A stretch of 64,000 bases of DNA from Comamonas thiooxydans (GCF_000964545.1 NZ_BBVD01000016.1:1-64000); one strand, 5' to 3'; shown: positions 8,548-17,671, numbered from the stretch's first letter. The notes: generated from the sequence alone by a model not told the origin. Made by a program: numbers and translations.

Positions 8548-9096
8548 TTAACGCTTGGCAGCGGTCGTGGCCTTGACAGCTTCAGTTGCTGTCTTGGTGG
8601 CTGCGTTGAAATTGGCTTCGGCCATGTCGGAGGCTTGCTTCACCGCCTTTTGCACGGATTCGAAGGCGTTGTTGGCGGCGGAGACTGCGCTCTTGACCAT
8701 GGCAACAGCGGATTCGGAACCGGCAGGAGCATTCTTGGTCGTGTTGTCCAGCAGGGCATTGAAGTTCTTGCGAGCTTCGGTGGACTGGGCTTCCAGCGTC
8801 TTGTTGAATTCGCCGGCAGTGTTGCTGGCGATGTCGTACAGGTGGCGGCTGTAGGAAGCGGTTTTCTCGGCCAGCGGCTGGAACAGGCCTGCTTGCAGAG
8901 TCAGCAGTTCCTGAGCGTCCTTGACGCTGAGCACGGCCTGGGTGTGCTGGGCAGCTTCGGCCAGTGCGGCGCGCGAGGCGGTGACGTTCAGTTCCACCAG
9001 CTTTTCCACGCCTTCGAAAGCTTTGCTGGTCAGGCCGAACAGTGTCTCGAAGTGGGCTTTTTGTGCGCTCAGGATTTGGTCAGGGGTCAGGCTCAT
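8548..9096 (-). CDS. phaP: Phasin (polyhydroxyalkanoate granule protein)
   Basis: A 182-residue phasin that coats intracellular PHA granules. It begins MSLTPDQILSAQKAHFETLFGLTSKAFEGVEK, the standard start of betaproteobacterial PhaP, and is almost wholly amphipathic helix with no signal peptide. The C-terminal third is Ala/Thr/Lys-rich (ATKTATEAVKATTAAKR). A GGAG ribosome site lies 7 bp before the ATG. Two near-identical dyads about 90 and 150 bp upstream (9185 and 9245) look like PhaR repressor sites, consistent with the known PHA-dependent control of phasins. Confidence 0.92.
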   Translation of the reverse strand: MSLTPDQILSAQKAHFETLFGLTSKAFEGVEKLVELNVTASRAALAEAAQHTQAVLSVKDAQELLTLQAGLFQPLAEKTASYSRHLYDIASNTAGEFNKTLEAQSTEARKNFNALLDNTTKNAPAGSESAVAMVKSAVSAANNAFESVQKAVKQASDMAEANFNAATKTATEAVKATTAAKR

Positions 9097-9446
9097 GGCA
9101 ATTCTCCAAAATTACGGATCTAACAAAGGGATCGGACCGGAGGAAACGTCTGCCCTGACATGACCGCTATCTTTGCCAGCCGTATGTTGCAGTGCAGCAT
9201 GGGTGCATTGTGAAAGAGAATTTGTGGCAATGCAAGCTTTAATTTGTTGCGCTGCAGCAAAAAATTAATGACTCTTTGTTTTTGATAAGTATCTGATTTT
9301 TAAAAGACTTTGTTATGTCTGATAACTGACAAAAATTGAAGTGGCGTGTTTTCTTTGTGCGGTGCGTCATGCGTTGATGAGTGACAACCTGCAAGCCCTG
9401 TCGCGGTGGTGCTGGCGGCGCCGGGGCGGCTCTGCAAAATGACTGC
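9097..9446. promoter_or_regulatory. Divergent intergenic region with two PhaR-like sites
   Basis: This 350-bp AT-rich gap holds no gene. Two similar dyads, TGTTGCAGTGCAGCAT (9185-9200) and TGTTGCGCTGCAGCAA (9245-9260), are exactly 60 bp apart. Their TTGC...GCAA / CTGC...GCAG character is that of PhaR binding sites before phasin genes. The region serves the minus-strand phasin and perhaps the plus-strand thioesterase; I could not settle clear -35/-10 hexamers. Confidence 0.5.
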
Positions 9447-9926
9447 ATGACTGCATCGTTATCTCATGGCAAACCTTTGCGCGCCCAGCCGCAGGCGCGC
9501 GACTCCTATCCCGTGTTTCGTGAAATCAGCACCCGCTGGTCGGACAACGATGTTTACGGTCATGTGAACAACGTTATCTACTACAGCTGGTTTGATACCG
9601 CGGTCAATGCGTATCTGATAGAGCAGGGCGCGTTGGATATTCATGATGGGCAGACGATTGGCCTGGTGATAGAGACCCAGTGCAATTACTTTGCCTCGTT
9701 GGCTTTCCCGCAAGCCGTGGAAGCGGGTATTCGCGTGGCCCATCTGGGGAGCTCCAGCGTGCGCTATGAAGTGGGTCTGTTTGCCAGGGGGGCGAGCCAG
9801 TCGGCTGCTGCCGGGCATTTTGTGCATGTCTATGTCGACAGACAGACGCGCCGGCCCGTGCCTTTGCCCGAGCCCTTGCGGGCGGCACTACAGTCACTGC
9901 TGCGTGCAGAGCCCGCTGGTGAATAG
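9447..9926 (+). CDS. Acyl-CoA thioesterase, hot-dog fold (4HBT/YbgC-like)
   Basis: A 159-residue single-hot-dog thioesterase. It carries the family motif RWSDNDVYGHVNNVIYYSWFD (about residues 32-52) with the catalytic Asp and the GHVNN turn. The substrate is unknown and probably a small acyl-CoA. The ATG at 9447 is chosen because the in-frame region back to 9381 is Gly/Ala-rich, non-conserved-looking and follows no ribosome site; neither start has a strong one. The TAG stop lies inside a dispersed repeat copy that begins with TAGCAAAAACGATAGCT. Confidence 0.82.
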   Translation: MTASLSHGKPLRAQPQARDSYPVFREISTRWSDNDVYGHVNNVIYYSWFDTAVNAYLIEQGALDIHDGQTIGLVIETQCNYFASLAFPQAVEAGIRVAHLGSSSVRYEVGLFARGASQSAAAGHFVHVYVDRQTRRPVPLPEPLRAALQSLLRAEPAGE

Positions 9927-10028
9927 CAAAAACGATAGCTTCTTGCGTATGTATATCAAAGGTTTGATTCTGATCCGATTGATATATCTGGCGGCAAATC
10001 CGAAGCCCGCATCTGCAAGAAGCGCTTA
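9921..10028. repeat. Dispersed palindromic repeat copy between the thioesterase and pncB
   Basis: The left arm contains TAGCAAAAACGATAGCT, identical over 17 bp to the copy at 54910, and a partner arm GCAAGAAGCGCTT lies near 10014-10026. The TAG at the left edge is also the stop codon of the thioesterase gene. Confidence 0.5.
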
Positions 10029-10156
10029 GGGGCCGTGAGTACGGTGCAGGGTGTGGAATCGCCTACACTCATCAGTCTCTGTTGAGGCTGGCGCAGCCTG
10101 TGTTTTGAGCCAGCCTTGTTCCATGACTGAACGGACCGTCAGGCCCACCGTCGTCC

Positions 10157-11392
10157 ATGATCATCACCAGTCTGCTAGACACCGACCTGTACAAATTCAC
10201 GATGATGCAGGTTGTGCTGCATCAGTTTCCGGGCGCGCAGGTGGAGTACCGCTTCAAATGCCGCAATCCTGGCGTGCAACTGGCTCCGTACGTCAATGAA
10301 ATCCGCGAAGAAATCCGCTCTCTGTGCAAGCTGCGCTTTCAAGATGCCGAGCTGGCCTATCTGAGTTCGCTGCGTTTCATCAAGAGCGATTTTGTCGATT
10401 TCCTGAGCCTGTTCCAGCTCAACGACAAATACATCACGGTCACGCCCCTGGCCAGCGGCGAGATCGACATCACCATCCAGGGCCCTTGGTTGCACACCAT
10501 CTTGTTCGAGATCCCGGTGCTGGCCATCGTCAACGAGGTGTATTTCCGCAATACCCAGCCCGTCCCCAACTTTCTGGAAGGACGCAAGCGCCTGGACGAG
10601 AAGATCGAACTGCTGCAGGCGCCTGGCCTTGAGTCGCTCAAGATTGCCGATTACGGCACCCGCAGGCGCTTTTCCAGGGCCTGGCATGAAGAGGTGCTGC
10701 GGGTGCTTTGCGCCAGGCTGGGTCATTCGGGGGCGGCGCGCGTCAACGGCCAGCGCAAGGGGCAACTGGCGGGCACCAGCAATGTGCTGTATGCGATGAA
10801 GCTGGGCCTGATCCCGCTGGGCACCTTGGCCCATGAATATCTGCAGGCCTGCCAGTCGCTGGGCCCGCGCCTGCGCGACAGCCAGATCTTCGGCTTCGAG
10901 TCCTGGGCGCGCGAGTACCGGGGCGATCTGGGGATTGCGCTGTCCGACGTCTATGGCATGTCGGCCTTTCTGCGTGATTTCGATCTGTACTTCTGCAAGC
11001 TTTTTGACGGTGCGCGTCATGACAGCGGCGACCCGTTTGACTGGGGCGAGCGCCTGATAGCGCATTACAAGGCCAACAAGATCGATCCGTTGAGCAAGGT
11101 GCTGATCTTCAGCGACGGGTTGACCATCCCCAAAACCATCGGGCTGTTCGAGCGCTTCAACGGTCGCTGCCAGCTGGCGTTCGGCATCGGCACCAATCTG
11201 ACCAACGATTTGGGAAATCCCCCCGAGCATGTGCCATTGCAGATCGTGATCAAGATGACGCGCTGCAACGGCCAGCCCGTGGCAAAGCTATCGGACACAC
11301 CGGGCAAGAGCATGTGTGACGATGAAAAATACCTGGCCTATCTGCGCCAGGTGTTCAGCATTGCGCCGCCGGAGCCGGTTTCGCCGGCATAG
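10157..11392 (+). CDS. pncB: Nicotinate phosphoribosyltransferase
   Basis: A 411-residue enzyme of the Preiss-Handler NAD salvage route, converting nicotinate, PRPP and ATP to nicotinate mononucleotide. It begins with the family start LLDTDLYKFTMMQ and contains GTLAHEYLQA, where His226 corresponds to the histidine phosphorylated in bacterial PncB, and HDSGDPFDWGERLI, the phosphate-binding region. Length and motifs are full. It stands alone between the thioesterase and the antiporter gene, which follows 64 bp later. Confidence 0.95.
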   Translation: MIITSLLDTDLYKFTMMQVVLHQFPGAQVEYRFKCRNPGVQLAPYVNEIREEIRSLCKLRFQDAELAYLSSLRFIKSDFVDFLSLFQLNDKYITVTPLASGEIDITIQGPWLHTILFEIPVLAIVNEVYFRNTQPVPNFLEGRKRLDEKIELLQAPGLESLKIADYGTRRRFSRAWHEEVLRVLCARLGHSGAARVNGQRKGQLAGTSNVLYAMKLGLIPLGTLAHEYLQACQSLGPRLRDSQIFGFESWAREYRGDLGIALSDVYGMSAFLRDFDLYFCKLFDGARHDSGDPFDWGERLIAHYKANKIDPLSKVLIFSDGLTIPKTIGLFERFNGRCQLAFGIGTNLTNDLGNPPEHVPLQIVIKMTRCNGQPVAKLSDTPGKSMCDDEKYLAYLRQVFSIAPPEPVSPA

Positions 11393-11456
11393 AAATCAAA
11401 GAATCATTGGCGGGAGTTATGCCTGTTGCAGGGCAAAGAGCAGAGAGGATGGGCGT

Positions 11457-12893
11457 TTGAACAGCAAATCTTTTATGAAAGCCGCAGCGGCCGCGCTGCT
11501 GACGCTGGCAGCGGCCACCGCGCAGGCCGCAGACATTGACGGCGCAGCCATGTCCGTGGCCTGGGGCCTGCCGTTTGTGGGCATGCTGCTGTCCATTGCG
11601 CTGCTGCCGCTGCTGCTTCCGCAATTCTGGCATCACCATTTCGGCAAGGTCACTGCCGGCTGGGCGCTGGCCTTCCTGCTGCCTTTTGCGCTGGTCTATG
11701 GTCTGGGCGCGGCGGGCGTGAATCTGGTGCATGCCTTGCTGGCCGAGTATCTGCCATTCGTGATCCTGCTGACCGCCTTGTACACGGTGGCCGGAGGCAT
11801 CTATGTGCGCGGCAATCTGCGTGGTTCGCCGGGGTTGAATACCGCCATCCTGGCCATTGGAGCGGTGCTGGCCAGCTTCATGGGCACGACCGGGGCTTCG
11901 ATGCTGCTGATACGTCCCTTGCTGCGCGCCAACGACAACCGCCGTCATCAGGCTCATGTGGTGGTGTTTTTCATCTTCATCGTCTCCAATGCCGGGGGGG
12001 CGTTGACGCCGCTCGGAGATCCGCCGCTGTTCCTGGGCTTTCTGAAGGGGGTGGACTTCTTCTGGACGGTGAGCCATATCTGGGGCCCGATGCTGTTCCT
12101 CACGCTGGCGCTGCTGGCCATCTTCTATGTGATAGATCACAAGCTGATGGGGCAAAAGGGCGAGACCGATCTGCCCGATCCCACGCCCAGCATGGATGTG
12201 ACCGGGGCTCAAAGCCGCCTGGGCTTTGAAGGCCGTGTGAACTTTGTGCTGCTGATGGTGGTGGTGGCTCTAGTGCTGGTCAGCGGCATCTGGCGCACTC
12301 CTGCGGGTATCGAGATCGCCGGAACCCATGTGGGCCTGCCCGGTCTGGTGCGCGATCTGGGTTTGCTTGCCGTGGTTCTGCTTTCGCTCAAGCTCACACC
12401 CGCTCGTGTGCATCAGGCCAATGAGTTCGGCTGGGGTCCCATGCAGGAAGTGGCCAAGCTGTTTGCAGGTATTTTCCTGACCATCATTCCCGTCATCGCC
12501 ATGCTTAAAGCCGGTGTCGATGGCCCGTTCGGAGCCGTGGTGCGCGCAGTCACCAATGCCGATGGCACGCCCAACCCGGCCATGTATTTCTGGGCCACGG
12601 GTCTGCTGTCCTCCTTCCTCGACAACGCTCCGACTTATCTGGTGTTCTTCAATACCGCCGGTGGCGACCCCGCGCACCTCATGACCGAGATGGCGCTGAC
12701 GCTGACAGCCATTTCTGCCGGTGCCGTGTTCATGGGAGCGAACACATACATTGGCAATGCGCCCAATCTCATGGTCAAGGCGATTGCCGAAGATCGCGGC
12801 GTGAAGATGCCGGGCTTTTTCGGCTACATGCTCTGGTCGGTCTGCGTGCTGGTACCTCTGCTGGTTTTGATTACCTGGATTTGGTTTAGGTGA
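11457..12893 (+). CDS. Sodium:proton antiporter-like membrane protein (ion-transporter superfamily)
   Basis: A polytopic inner-membrane protein of 478 residues from a TTG start, or 472 from ATG at 11475. An N-terminal hydrophobic segment ending AQAAD may be a signal or first span, and roughly a dozen spans follow. The segment FMGTTGASMLLIRPLLRAND and the matching SNAGGALTPLGDPPLFLGF and GANTYIGNAPNLMVKAIAED are the inverted-repeat signatures of the NhaD/ArsB/CitM-like superfamily, where Na+/H+ exchange is usual. TTG at 11457 has GAGAGG upstream, whereas the ATG lacks a ribosome site, so the start is uncertain. Confidence 0.78.
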   Translation: MNSKSFMKAAAAALLTLAAATAQAADIDGAAMSVAWGLPFVGMLLSIALLPLLLPQFWHHHFGKVTAGWALAFLLPFALVYGLGAAGVNLVHALLAEYLPFVILLTALYTVAGGIYVRGNLRGSPGLNTAILAIGAVLASFMGTTGASMLLIRPLLRANDNRRHQAHVVVFFIFIVSNAGGALTPLGDPPLFLGFLKGVDFFWTVSHIWGPMLFLTLALLAIFYVIDHKLMGQKGETDLPDPTPSMDVTGAQSRLGFEGRVNFVLLMVVVALVLVSGIWRTPAGIEIAGTHVGLPGLVRDLGLLAVVLLSLKLTPARVHQANEFGWGPMQEVAKLFAGIFLTIIPVIAMLKAGVDGPFGAVVRAVTNADGTPNPAMYFWATGLLSSFLDNAPTYLVFFNTAGGDPAHLMTEMALTLTAISAGAVFMGANTYIGNAPNLMVKAIAEDRGVKMPGFFGYMLWSVCVLVPLLVLITWIWFR

Positions 12894-13008
12894 TGGCTCT
12901 CCCCTTGAGGGGGGTGACATCATTGCTGCAGTACGGTCCTTGCTTGATAGCTCGGGCTGTGCCGGGCGAGCTGATATGTTCTAAAAAGATGAATGAGGAG
13001 ACAACGCG

Positions 13009-13986
13009 ATGAGTCAAAAGCCCCGTATCTTGATTGCCCGCGCCATTTCACCCGAGGTGGTGCAGAGGTTGCAGCAGCATTTTGAAGTGCAGTCCAATCA
13101 GGACGATGTGGTCTGGTCTCCGGCAGAGCTGGCACAGCAGTTGCAGGGCAAGGATGGCGTGCTGACCACGGGTTCGCAGCGCATCGATGCCGAGTTGCTG
13201 GCCGCCTGCCCGCAGCTCAAGATCGTGGCCAACATGGCTGTGGGCTACAACAATTTCGATGTGCCCGCGATGACGGCCGCAGGCGTGCAGGGCACGAATG
13301 CCCCCGATGTACTGACCGAGACCACGGCTGATTTCGGCTTTGCCCTGCTGATGGCCACGGCGCGCCGCATTGCCGAGAGCGAGCACTATCTGCGTGCCGG
13401 GCTCTGGAAGGACTGGCATTACGACCTGTTTGCGGGTGCCGAGGTGCATGGCAGCACGCTGGGCATCCTGGGCATGGGCCGCATCGGTCAGGCCATTGCA
13501 CGCCGTGCGGCTTACGGCTTTGGCATGGAGGTGATCTATCACAACCGCTCGCGTCTGGATGCTGCGCTGGAAGCCGAGTGCAAGGCCAGCTATGTCGGCA
13601 AGCAGGAGCTGCTCGAACGTGCAGACCATCTGATGCTGGTGCTGCCATTCACCCCCGAAAACCGCCACACCATAGGCGCGGAAGAAATTGCGCAGATGAA
13701 GCCCACAGCCACGCTGATCAATATTGCGCGTGGCGGCATCGTCGACGATGCGGCTCTGGCCCAGGCACTCAAGGATAAGCGCATTGCCGCAGCGGGGCTG
13801 GACGTGTTCGAGGGTGAGCCTGTCGTGCATCCGGATCTGCTGGCCGTGCCCAATGTGGTGCTGACACCTCATATCGCCAGCGCCACCAAGGGTACGCGTA
13901 CGGCCATGGCGGGGCTGGCGGCTGACAACCTGATCTCGTTCTTTGCTGGCAAGGGGCCGCTGACGCCCGTCAATCAGTTGGCCTGA
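13009..13986 (+). CDS. D-2-hydroxyacid dehydrogenase (glyoxylate/hydroxypyruvate reductase type)
   Basis: A 325-residue NAD(P)-dependent enzyme of the D-isomer 2-hydroxyacid dehydrogenase family, most like GhrB/glycerate dehydrogenase. It shows the Rossmann motif GILGMGRIGQAIARR, the substrate Arg in NIARGGIVDD, the Glu in LDVFEGEP and the catalytic His in LTPHIASAT. A GGAG ribosome site lies 11 bp before the ATG. A terminator follows about 80 bp after the stop. Expected reaction: glyoxylate to glycolate or hydroxypyruvate to D-glycerate. Confidence 0.88.
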   Translation: MSQKPRILIARAISPEVVQRLQQHFEVQSNQDDVVWSPAELAQQLQGKDGVLTTGSQRIDAELLAACPQLKIVANMAVGYNNFDVPAMTAAGVQGTNAPDVLTETTADFGFALLMATARRIAESEHYLRAGLWKDWHYDLFAGAEVHGSTLGILGMGRIGQAIARRAAYGFGMEVIYHNRSRLDAALEAECKASYVGKQELLERADHLMLVLPFTPENRHTIGAEEIAQMKPTATLINIARGGIVDDAALAQALKDKRIAAAGLDVFEGEPVVHPDLLAVPNVVLTPHIASATKGTRTAMAGLAADNLISFFAGKGPLTPVNQLA

Positions 13987-14068
13987 TGCCGAGATTAGGC
14001 CGTATCACGTCATATCAGTTTGAGGGCGAATACGTGCTCTGAGTGCGTTGTCGGCTTTGATAATTTCT

Positions 14069-14104
14069 GCCCGCTTGGCGTCTGTGCGCACAGCGGGCTT
14101 TTTT
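14069..14104 (+). terminator. Terminator after the 2-hydroxyacid dehydrogenase gene
   Basis: The stem GCCCGCT/AGCGGGC with an inner CTGTGC/GCACAG palindrome is followed by six T residues. It ends 19 bp before the tautomerase start. Confidence 0.75.
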
Positions 14105-14122
14105 ATATCAAGCGAGACAGCA

Positions 14123-14530
14123 ATGCCTTTTATCCGCACCAGCGTCCACAAGGACACCACGCCTGCCCAGCGCCAGGCCATCGTCAACGGTATTCATCAG
14201 GCCCTGATCGACGGCATCGGCATGCCCGCCGATGAGCTGTTCAACATGGTTGAGGAATATGACGAGCAGAAGTTCTTCTTCAGCCGCACTTTCAACGGCT
14301 ACAAGCGCTCGGACCGCGTGGTCGTGGTCGAGATCACCATGCGCCGTGGGCGCAGCGATGCCATGAAGCGCGCGCTGTATGCCAACATCGCCGCCAATCT
14401 GGAAAAAGATGCGGACGTCGCACCCAGCGATGTGTTCATCTTCACGCACGAAAACGACTATTCCGACTGGTCCGTGGGCGGCGGCAAGTTCGCCATGGCC
14501 ATTGCCCAGCAAGTGGGCCCCGACGCCTGA
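14123..14530 (+). CDS. Tautomerase-family protein
   Basis: A 135-residue protein beginning MPFIRTSV, so that Pro1, the catalytic base of the tautomerase superfamily, is exposed after Met removal. It is about twice the length of 4-oxalocrotonate tautomerase and resembles the tandem-fold 'tautomerase family protein' group (EYDEQKFFFSRTFNGYKRSDRVVVVEITMRRGR). The substrate is unknown. The gene lies directly after a terminator, so it needs a promoter in the 130 bp after the preceding gene or relies on readthrough. Confidence 0.75.
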   Translation: MPFIRTSVHKDTTPAQRQAIVNGIHQALIDGIGMPADELFNMVEEYDEQKFFFSRTFNGYKRSDRVVVVEITMRRGRSDAMKRALYANIAANLEKDADVAPSDVFIFTHENDYSDWSVGGGKFAMAIAQQVGPDA

Positions 14531-14542
14531 TTCTTGCGTCAA

Positions 14543-14579
14543 CCGACTGCAGCCTTGCTGTCACCAAGGCTGCAGTCGG
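14543..14579. terminator. 15-bp perfect hairpin without a T-run
   Basis: The inverted repeat CCGACTGCAGCCTTG/CAAGGCTGCAGTCGG with loop CTGTCAC lies 13 bp after the tautomerase stop. It has no T tract on either side, so it may act as an mRNA 3' stabiliser or protein-binding dyad rather than an intrinsic terminator. Confidence 0.5.
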
Positions 14580-14698
14580 AAGCAGCACTTCTGATCGCAT
14601 TGAATTTTTCTTGGCTCTGAGGACTGATAATTTGCCTGCGCGCTAGTGCTTGCAAACTTCAGTCTGCAATGCCTAGGGCGGAAATTCAATGAATAGGT

Positions 14699-14740
14699 CT
14701 GTAGCGCTTTTCTGATAAGCGCTTGCAGCTATGAAAAAAA
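14699..14740. repeat. Dispersed palindromic repeat copy upstream of rmuC
   Basis: A clear copy of the palindromic family: TAGCGCTTTTCTGATAAGCG, then CTTGCAGCTATGAAAAAAA. The arms AGCGCTT and AAGCGCT pair, and the outer CTGTAG and GCAGCTA nearly pair. It ends 24 bp before the rmuC start. Confidence 0.6.
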
Positions 14741-14764
14741 GAGTGCGAAAGGCGTGGCAAGACA

Positions 14765-16417
14765 GTGACTACGTGGTGGCTTGGGTTGGCGGCGCTGGCC
14801 GTATTGATGGTGGGCCTGCTTCTGGTGCTGCTGTGGTGGCTGCAGGGGCTGCGCCGTCAGACGGAACTTGCTCTCGGCCCTGATGCGATGAGGCTGCAAG
14901 CCCAGCTGCTGCAGGGATTGCAGGCGCTGGATGTCAGGCTGCAGCAGTTGGAGCGCAGCAGCCAGAGTACCCAGATGACGGTGGCCAAGAGCGATGGAGC
15001 CCTGGACCGTGTCACCCAGCATGTGCAGACCCAGTTGGCCCAGGCCCAGCAAGATGCACTGGCCGCACGGCGCGAGCAGGCGGCGGCGCTGGCATCCTTT
15101 CGTGAAGACGTTGCCCAGCTAGCGCAGCGGCTGACGGGTGACAGCCAGCAAGCCCGCGCGGCACTGGCCCAAAGCAGTGCCGAGCAGGCAGTCCATGTCC
15201 AGCAGCGCTTCGAGGCCCTGGCCGAGACGACGCGCGGCACGCTGGACTCGCTCAAGGGCGATATCCAGCAGCAGCTCACGCATATGAGTACCAATATGGG
15301 GGCTGCGCTCAAGGATCAGCTGGGAAGCAATGGCGAGCAACTGCGCCATCAGTTTGCCGTGTTGCAGGATGCGGTGAGCCAGCAACTGGCTGCGCTGGCG
15401 CAGGGCCAGCAGACCACGGCCGAGCAACTGCGCACAACGCTCAACGAGCGACTGGCCACGATTCAGAGCGAAAACTCCCTCAAGCTCGACGAGATGCGCC
15501 GCACTGTCGATGAAAAACTGCATGCCACGCTGGAGCAGCGTCTGGGCGAGTCCTTCAAGCTGGTCAGCGATCGGCTGGAGCAGGTGCACAAGGGGCTGGG
15601 CGAGATGCAGACCCTGGCGGGCAGCGTAGGCGATCTGAAGCGCGTGATGACCAATGTGAAGTCGCGCGGCACCTGGGGCGAGCTGCAGCTGGGCAGCATT
15701 ATCGACAATGTGCTCACACCCGAGCAGTACGCGAGAAACGTCAAGACCGTGCCTGGCAGTGATGAGCTGGTTGAGTTCGCCATCCGGCTGCCGGGCCGCA
15801 ACGACGAGCAGCCCGTCTGGCTGCCCATCGATGCCAAATATCCAGTCGAGCATTATCAGCGCCTGCAGGATGCCCAGGACAGCGCAGATCGCGTGGCCAT
15901 TGCCGCTGCAGGCAATGCCTTCGAGACATCGATTCGCGGCGAAGCCAAAAAGATTGCCAGCAAGTACATCGCACCGCCGCACACCACGGACTTTGCCGTC
16001 ATGTATCTGCCCACCGAAGGCCTGTTTGCAGAGGTGCTGCGCCGCCCGGGACTGGTCGAGGCGCTGCAGAATGAGCATCGCATCGTGATTACCGGTCCCG
16101 CGAATCTGGCCGCTATGCTCAGCAGCCTGCAGATGGGCTTCAAGACGCTGGCGATCGAGAAACGCTCCTCCGAAGTCTGGGGTGTGCTCGGTCAGGTCAA
16201 GACCGAGTTCGGCAAGTTCGGCGAGGTGGTGGAGGCTACGCGCAAGTCCATCGATGCCGCCGCGCGCAAGTTTGATCAGGTGGGCGTGCGCACGCGCGCC
16301 ATTCAGCGCCATTTGCGCAATGTGCAGGAGCTGCCGAGTGGAGACGGTCAGGGCCAGCCCTTGTTTCCGGCCGCGTCGGCTGAGGGTGATCAGCTTGCCG
16401 CCGAGGACCAGGAATGA
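14765..16417 (+). CDS. rmuC: DNA recombination protein RmuC
   Basis: A 550-residue membrane-anchored protein of the RmuC family, which limits recombination at inverted repeats by an unknown nuclease-like activity. One N-terminal transmembrane helix (LGLAALAVLMVGLLLVLLWW) is followed by a long Gln/Ala-rich coiled coil (about residues 40-280) and a restriction-endonuclease-like C-terminal domain. That domain holds VKSRGTWGELQLGSIIDNVL, LPIDAKYPVEHYQRL and ITGPANLAAMLSSLQMGF. Translation starts at GTG 14765. The stop overlaps the next start by 4 bp (ATGA), so the MFS gene is coupled to it. Confidence 0.9.
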   Translation: MTTWWLGLAALAVLMVGLLLVLLWWLQGLRRQTELALGPDAMRLQAQLLQGLQALDVRLQQLERSSQSTQMTVAKSDGALDRVTQHVQTQLAQAQQDALAARREQAAALASFREDVAQLAQRLTGDSQQARAALAQSSAEQAVHVQQRFEALAETTRGTLDSLKGDIQQQLTHMSTNMGAALKDQLGSNGEQLRHQFAVLQDAVSQQLAALAQGQQTTAEQLRTTLNERLATIQSENSLKLDEMRRTVDEKLHATLEQRLGESFKLVSDRLEQVHKGLGEMQTLAGSVGDLKRVMTNVKSRGTWGELQLGSIIDNVLTPEQYARNVKTVPGSDELVEFAIRLPGRNDEQPVWLPIDAKYPVEHYQRLQDAQDSADRVAIAAAGNAFETSIRGEAKKIASKYIAPPHTTDFAVMYLPTEGLFAEVLRRPGLVEALQNEHRIVITGPANLAAMLSSLQMGFKTLAIEKRSSEVWGVLGQVKTEFGKFGEVVEATRKSIDAAARKFDQVGVRTRAIQRHLRNVQELPSGDGQGQPLFPAASAEGDQLAAEDQE

Positions 16418-17607
16418 ACGCGGCCCTGCTGCGCCTGATTCTTGCGCAAGTCTGTATCCACGGCACCATGACGGGCATGCGCATGGCCACGCCGCTTTTG
16501 GCGCTCAAGGAGGGCTATAGCGCAGCCGCGGTCGGCATGCTGCTGGCGCTGTTCGCACTGACCCAGGTGTTTCTGTCCCTGCCTGCGGGGCGCTATGCGG
16601 ACCGTCACGGGCTCAAGCGCCCGCTCATCATCAGTGTGGTGGCCGCCTGTTCCGGAGCGGGAGTGGCGGTGCTGTTCCCGATTTATCCGGTGCTGTGCCT
16701 GAGCGCTTTGCTGACGGGCGGCGCAGCCGGCATGGCACTGATCGCCCTGCAGCGCCATGTGGGGCGTATGGCGCACAACAAGGACGAGCTGCGCAAGGTC
16801 TTCAGCTGGCTGGCGATCGGGCCGGCGATCTCCAATTTTTTGGGGCCCTTCGCGGCCGGTCTGCTGATCGACTACGCCGGCGGCGAAGCGGCCAGCACCA
16901 CAGGTTTCAGGGCGGCCTTCCTGCTGCTGACCCTGATGCCTCTGGCGGCCTGGTTCTGGGCAAGAACGGTGCAGGAGCTGCCCGCGTTGCAGACCGAGAG
17001 TGCGAACCAGAAGGCAACGGCCTGGGATCTGGTACAGAACCGGGGCTTCAGGCGCCTGTTGCTGCTGAACTGGGCGCTTTCCTCTTGCTGGGACGTGCAC
17101 ACTTTTGTCGTGCCAATTCTGGGCCATGAGCGCGGACTGCCTGCCTCGGTGATAGGCAGCATCCTGGGTGCTTTTGCGATTGCTGCGGCCGTGATCCGCA
17201 TGCTGATGCCCATCATCACGCGCCGCCTGGCCGAATCGCAGGTGGTGCTGGGGGCCATGGTTGCGGCCTGCGCCTTGTTCATCGCCTATCCCTTCATGCC
17301 AGGAGCCTGGACCATGGGTGCCTGTTCAGTCTTGCTGGGCGTAGTGCTGGGATCGGTGCAGCCCATGGTGATGAGCATGATCCATCAGATCACGCCACCC
17401 GAGCGCCATGGCGAGGCGCTGGGATTGCGCATGATGGCCATCAACGGCTCCAGCGTGCTGATGCCGGTGCTGTTCGGCTCGCTGGGCACGGTGGTCGGTG
17501 TCTCGGCCCTGTTCTGGGCCGTGGGGGTTCTGGTCGGCGTGTCCTCGCGCCTGCCCTGGTTGATCGGCAAGCAGGATATGCCGGCCGATGAGTGGGGTGA
17601 CCATTAA
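16414..17607 (+). CDS. MFS transporter
   Basis: A 397-residue 12-span major-facilitator protein. The loop 2-3 motif appears as SLPAGRYADRHGLKRPLI (about residues 53-70), and a second-half counterpart lies near RRLAESQVVLG. The substrate is unknown, but the family is usually drug or small-metabolite efflux. The start overlaps the rmuC stop, and the gene ends at a strong bidirectional terminator. Confidence 0.82.
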   Translation: MNAALLRLILAQVCIHGTMTGMRMATPLLALKEGYSAAAVGMLLALFALTQVFLSLPAGRYADRHGLKRPLIISVVAACSGAGVAVLFPIYPVLCLSALLTGGAAGMALIALQRHVGRMAHNKDELRKVFSWLAIGPAISNFLGPFAAGLLIDYAGGEAASTTGFRAAFLLLTLMPLAAWFWARTVQELPALQTESANQKATAWDLVQNRGFRRLLLLNWALSSCWDVHTFVVPILGHERGLPASVIGSILGAFAIAAAVIRMLMPIITRRLAESQVVLGAMVAACALFIAYPFMPGAWTMGACSVLLGVVLGSVQPMVMSMIHQITPPERHGEALGLRMMAINGSSVLMPVLFGSLGTVVGVSALFWAVGVLVGVSSRLPWLIGKQDMPADEWGDH

Positions 17608-17629
17608 ACGGGCCGCCTGCATGCATTGA

Positions 17630-17655
17630 AAAAGAGCGCCCAGGGGCGCTCTTTT
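17630..17655. terminator. Bidirectional terminator between converging genes
   Basis: The stem AAAAGAGCGCC/GGCGCTCTTTT (11 bp, 4-nt loop CAGG) has an A-run at left and a T-run at right. It can end both the plus-strand MFS transcript and the minus-strand lapB transcript. Confidence 0.88.
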
Positions 17656-17671
17656 GTCTTCTGGAAGTGCT

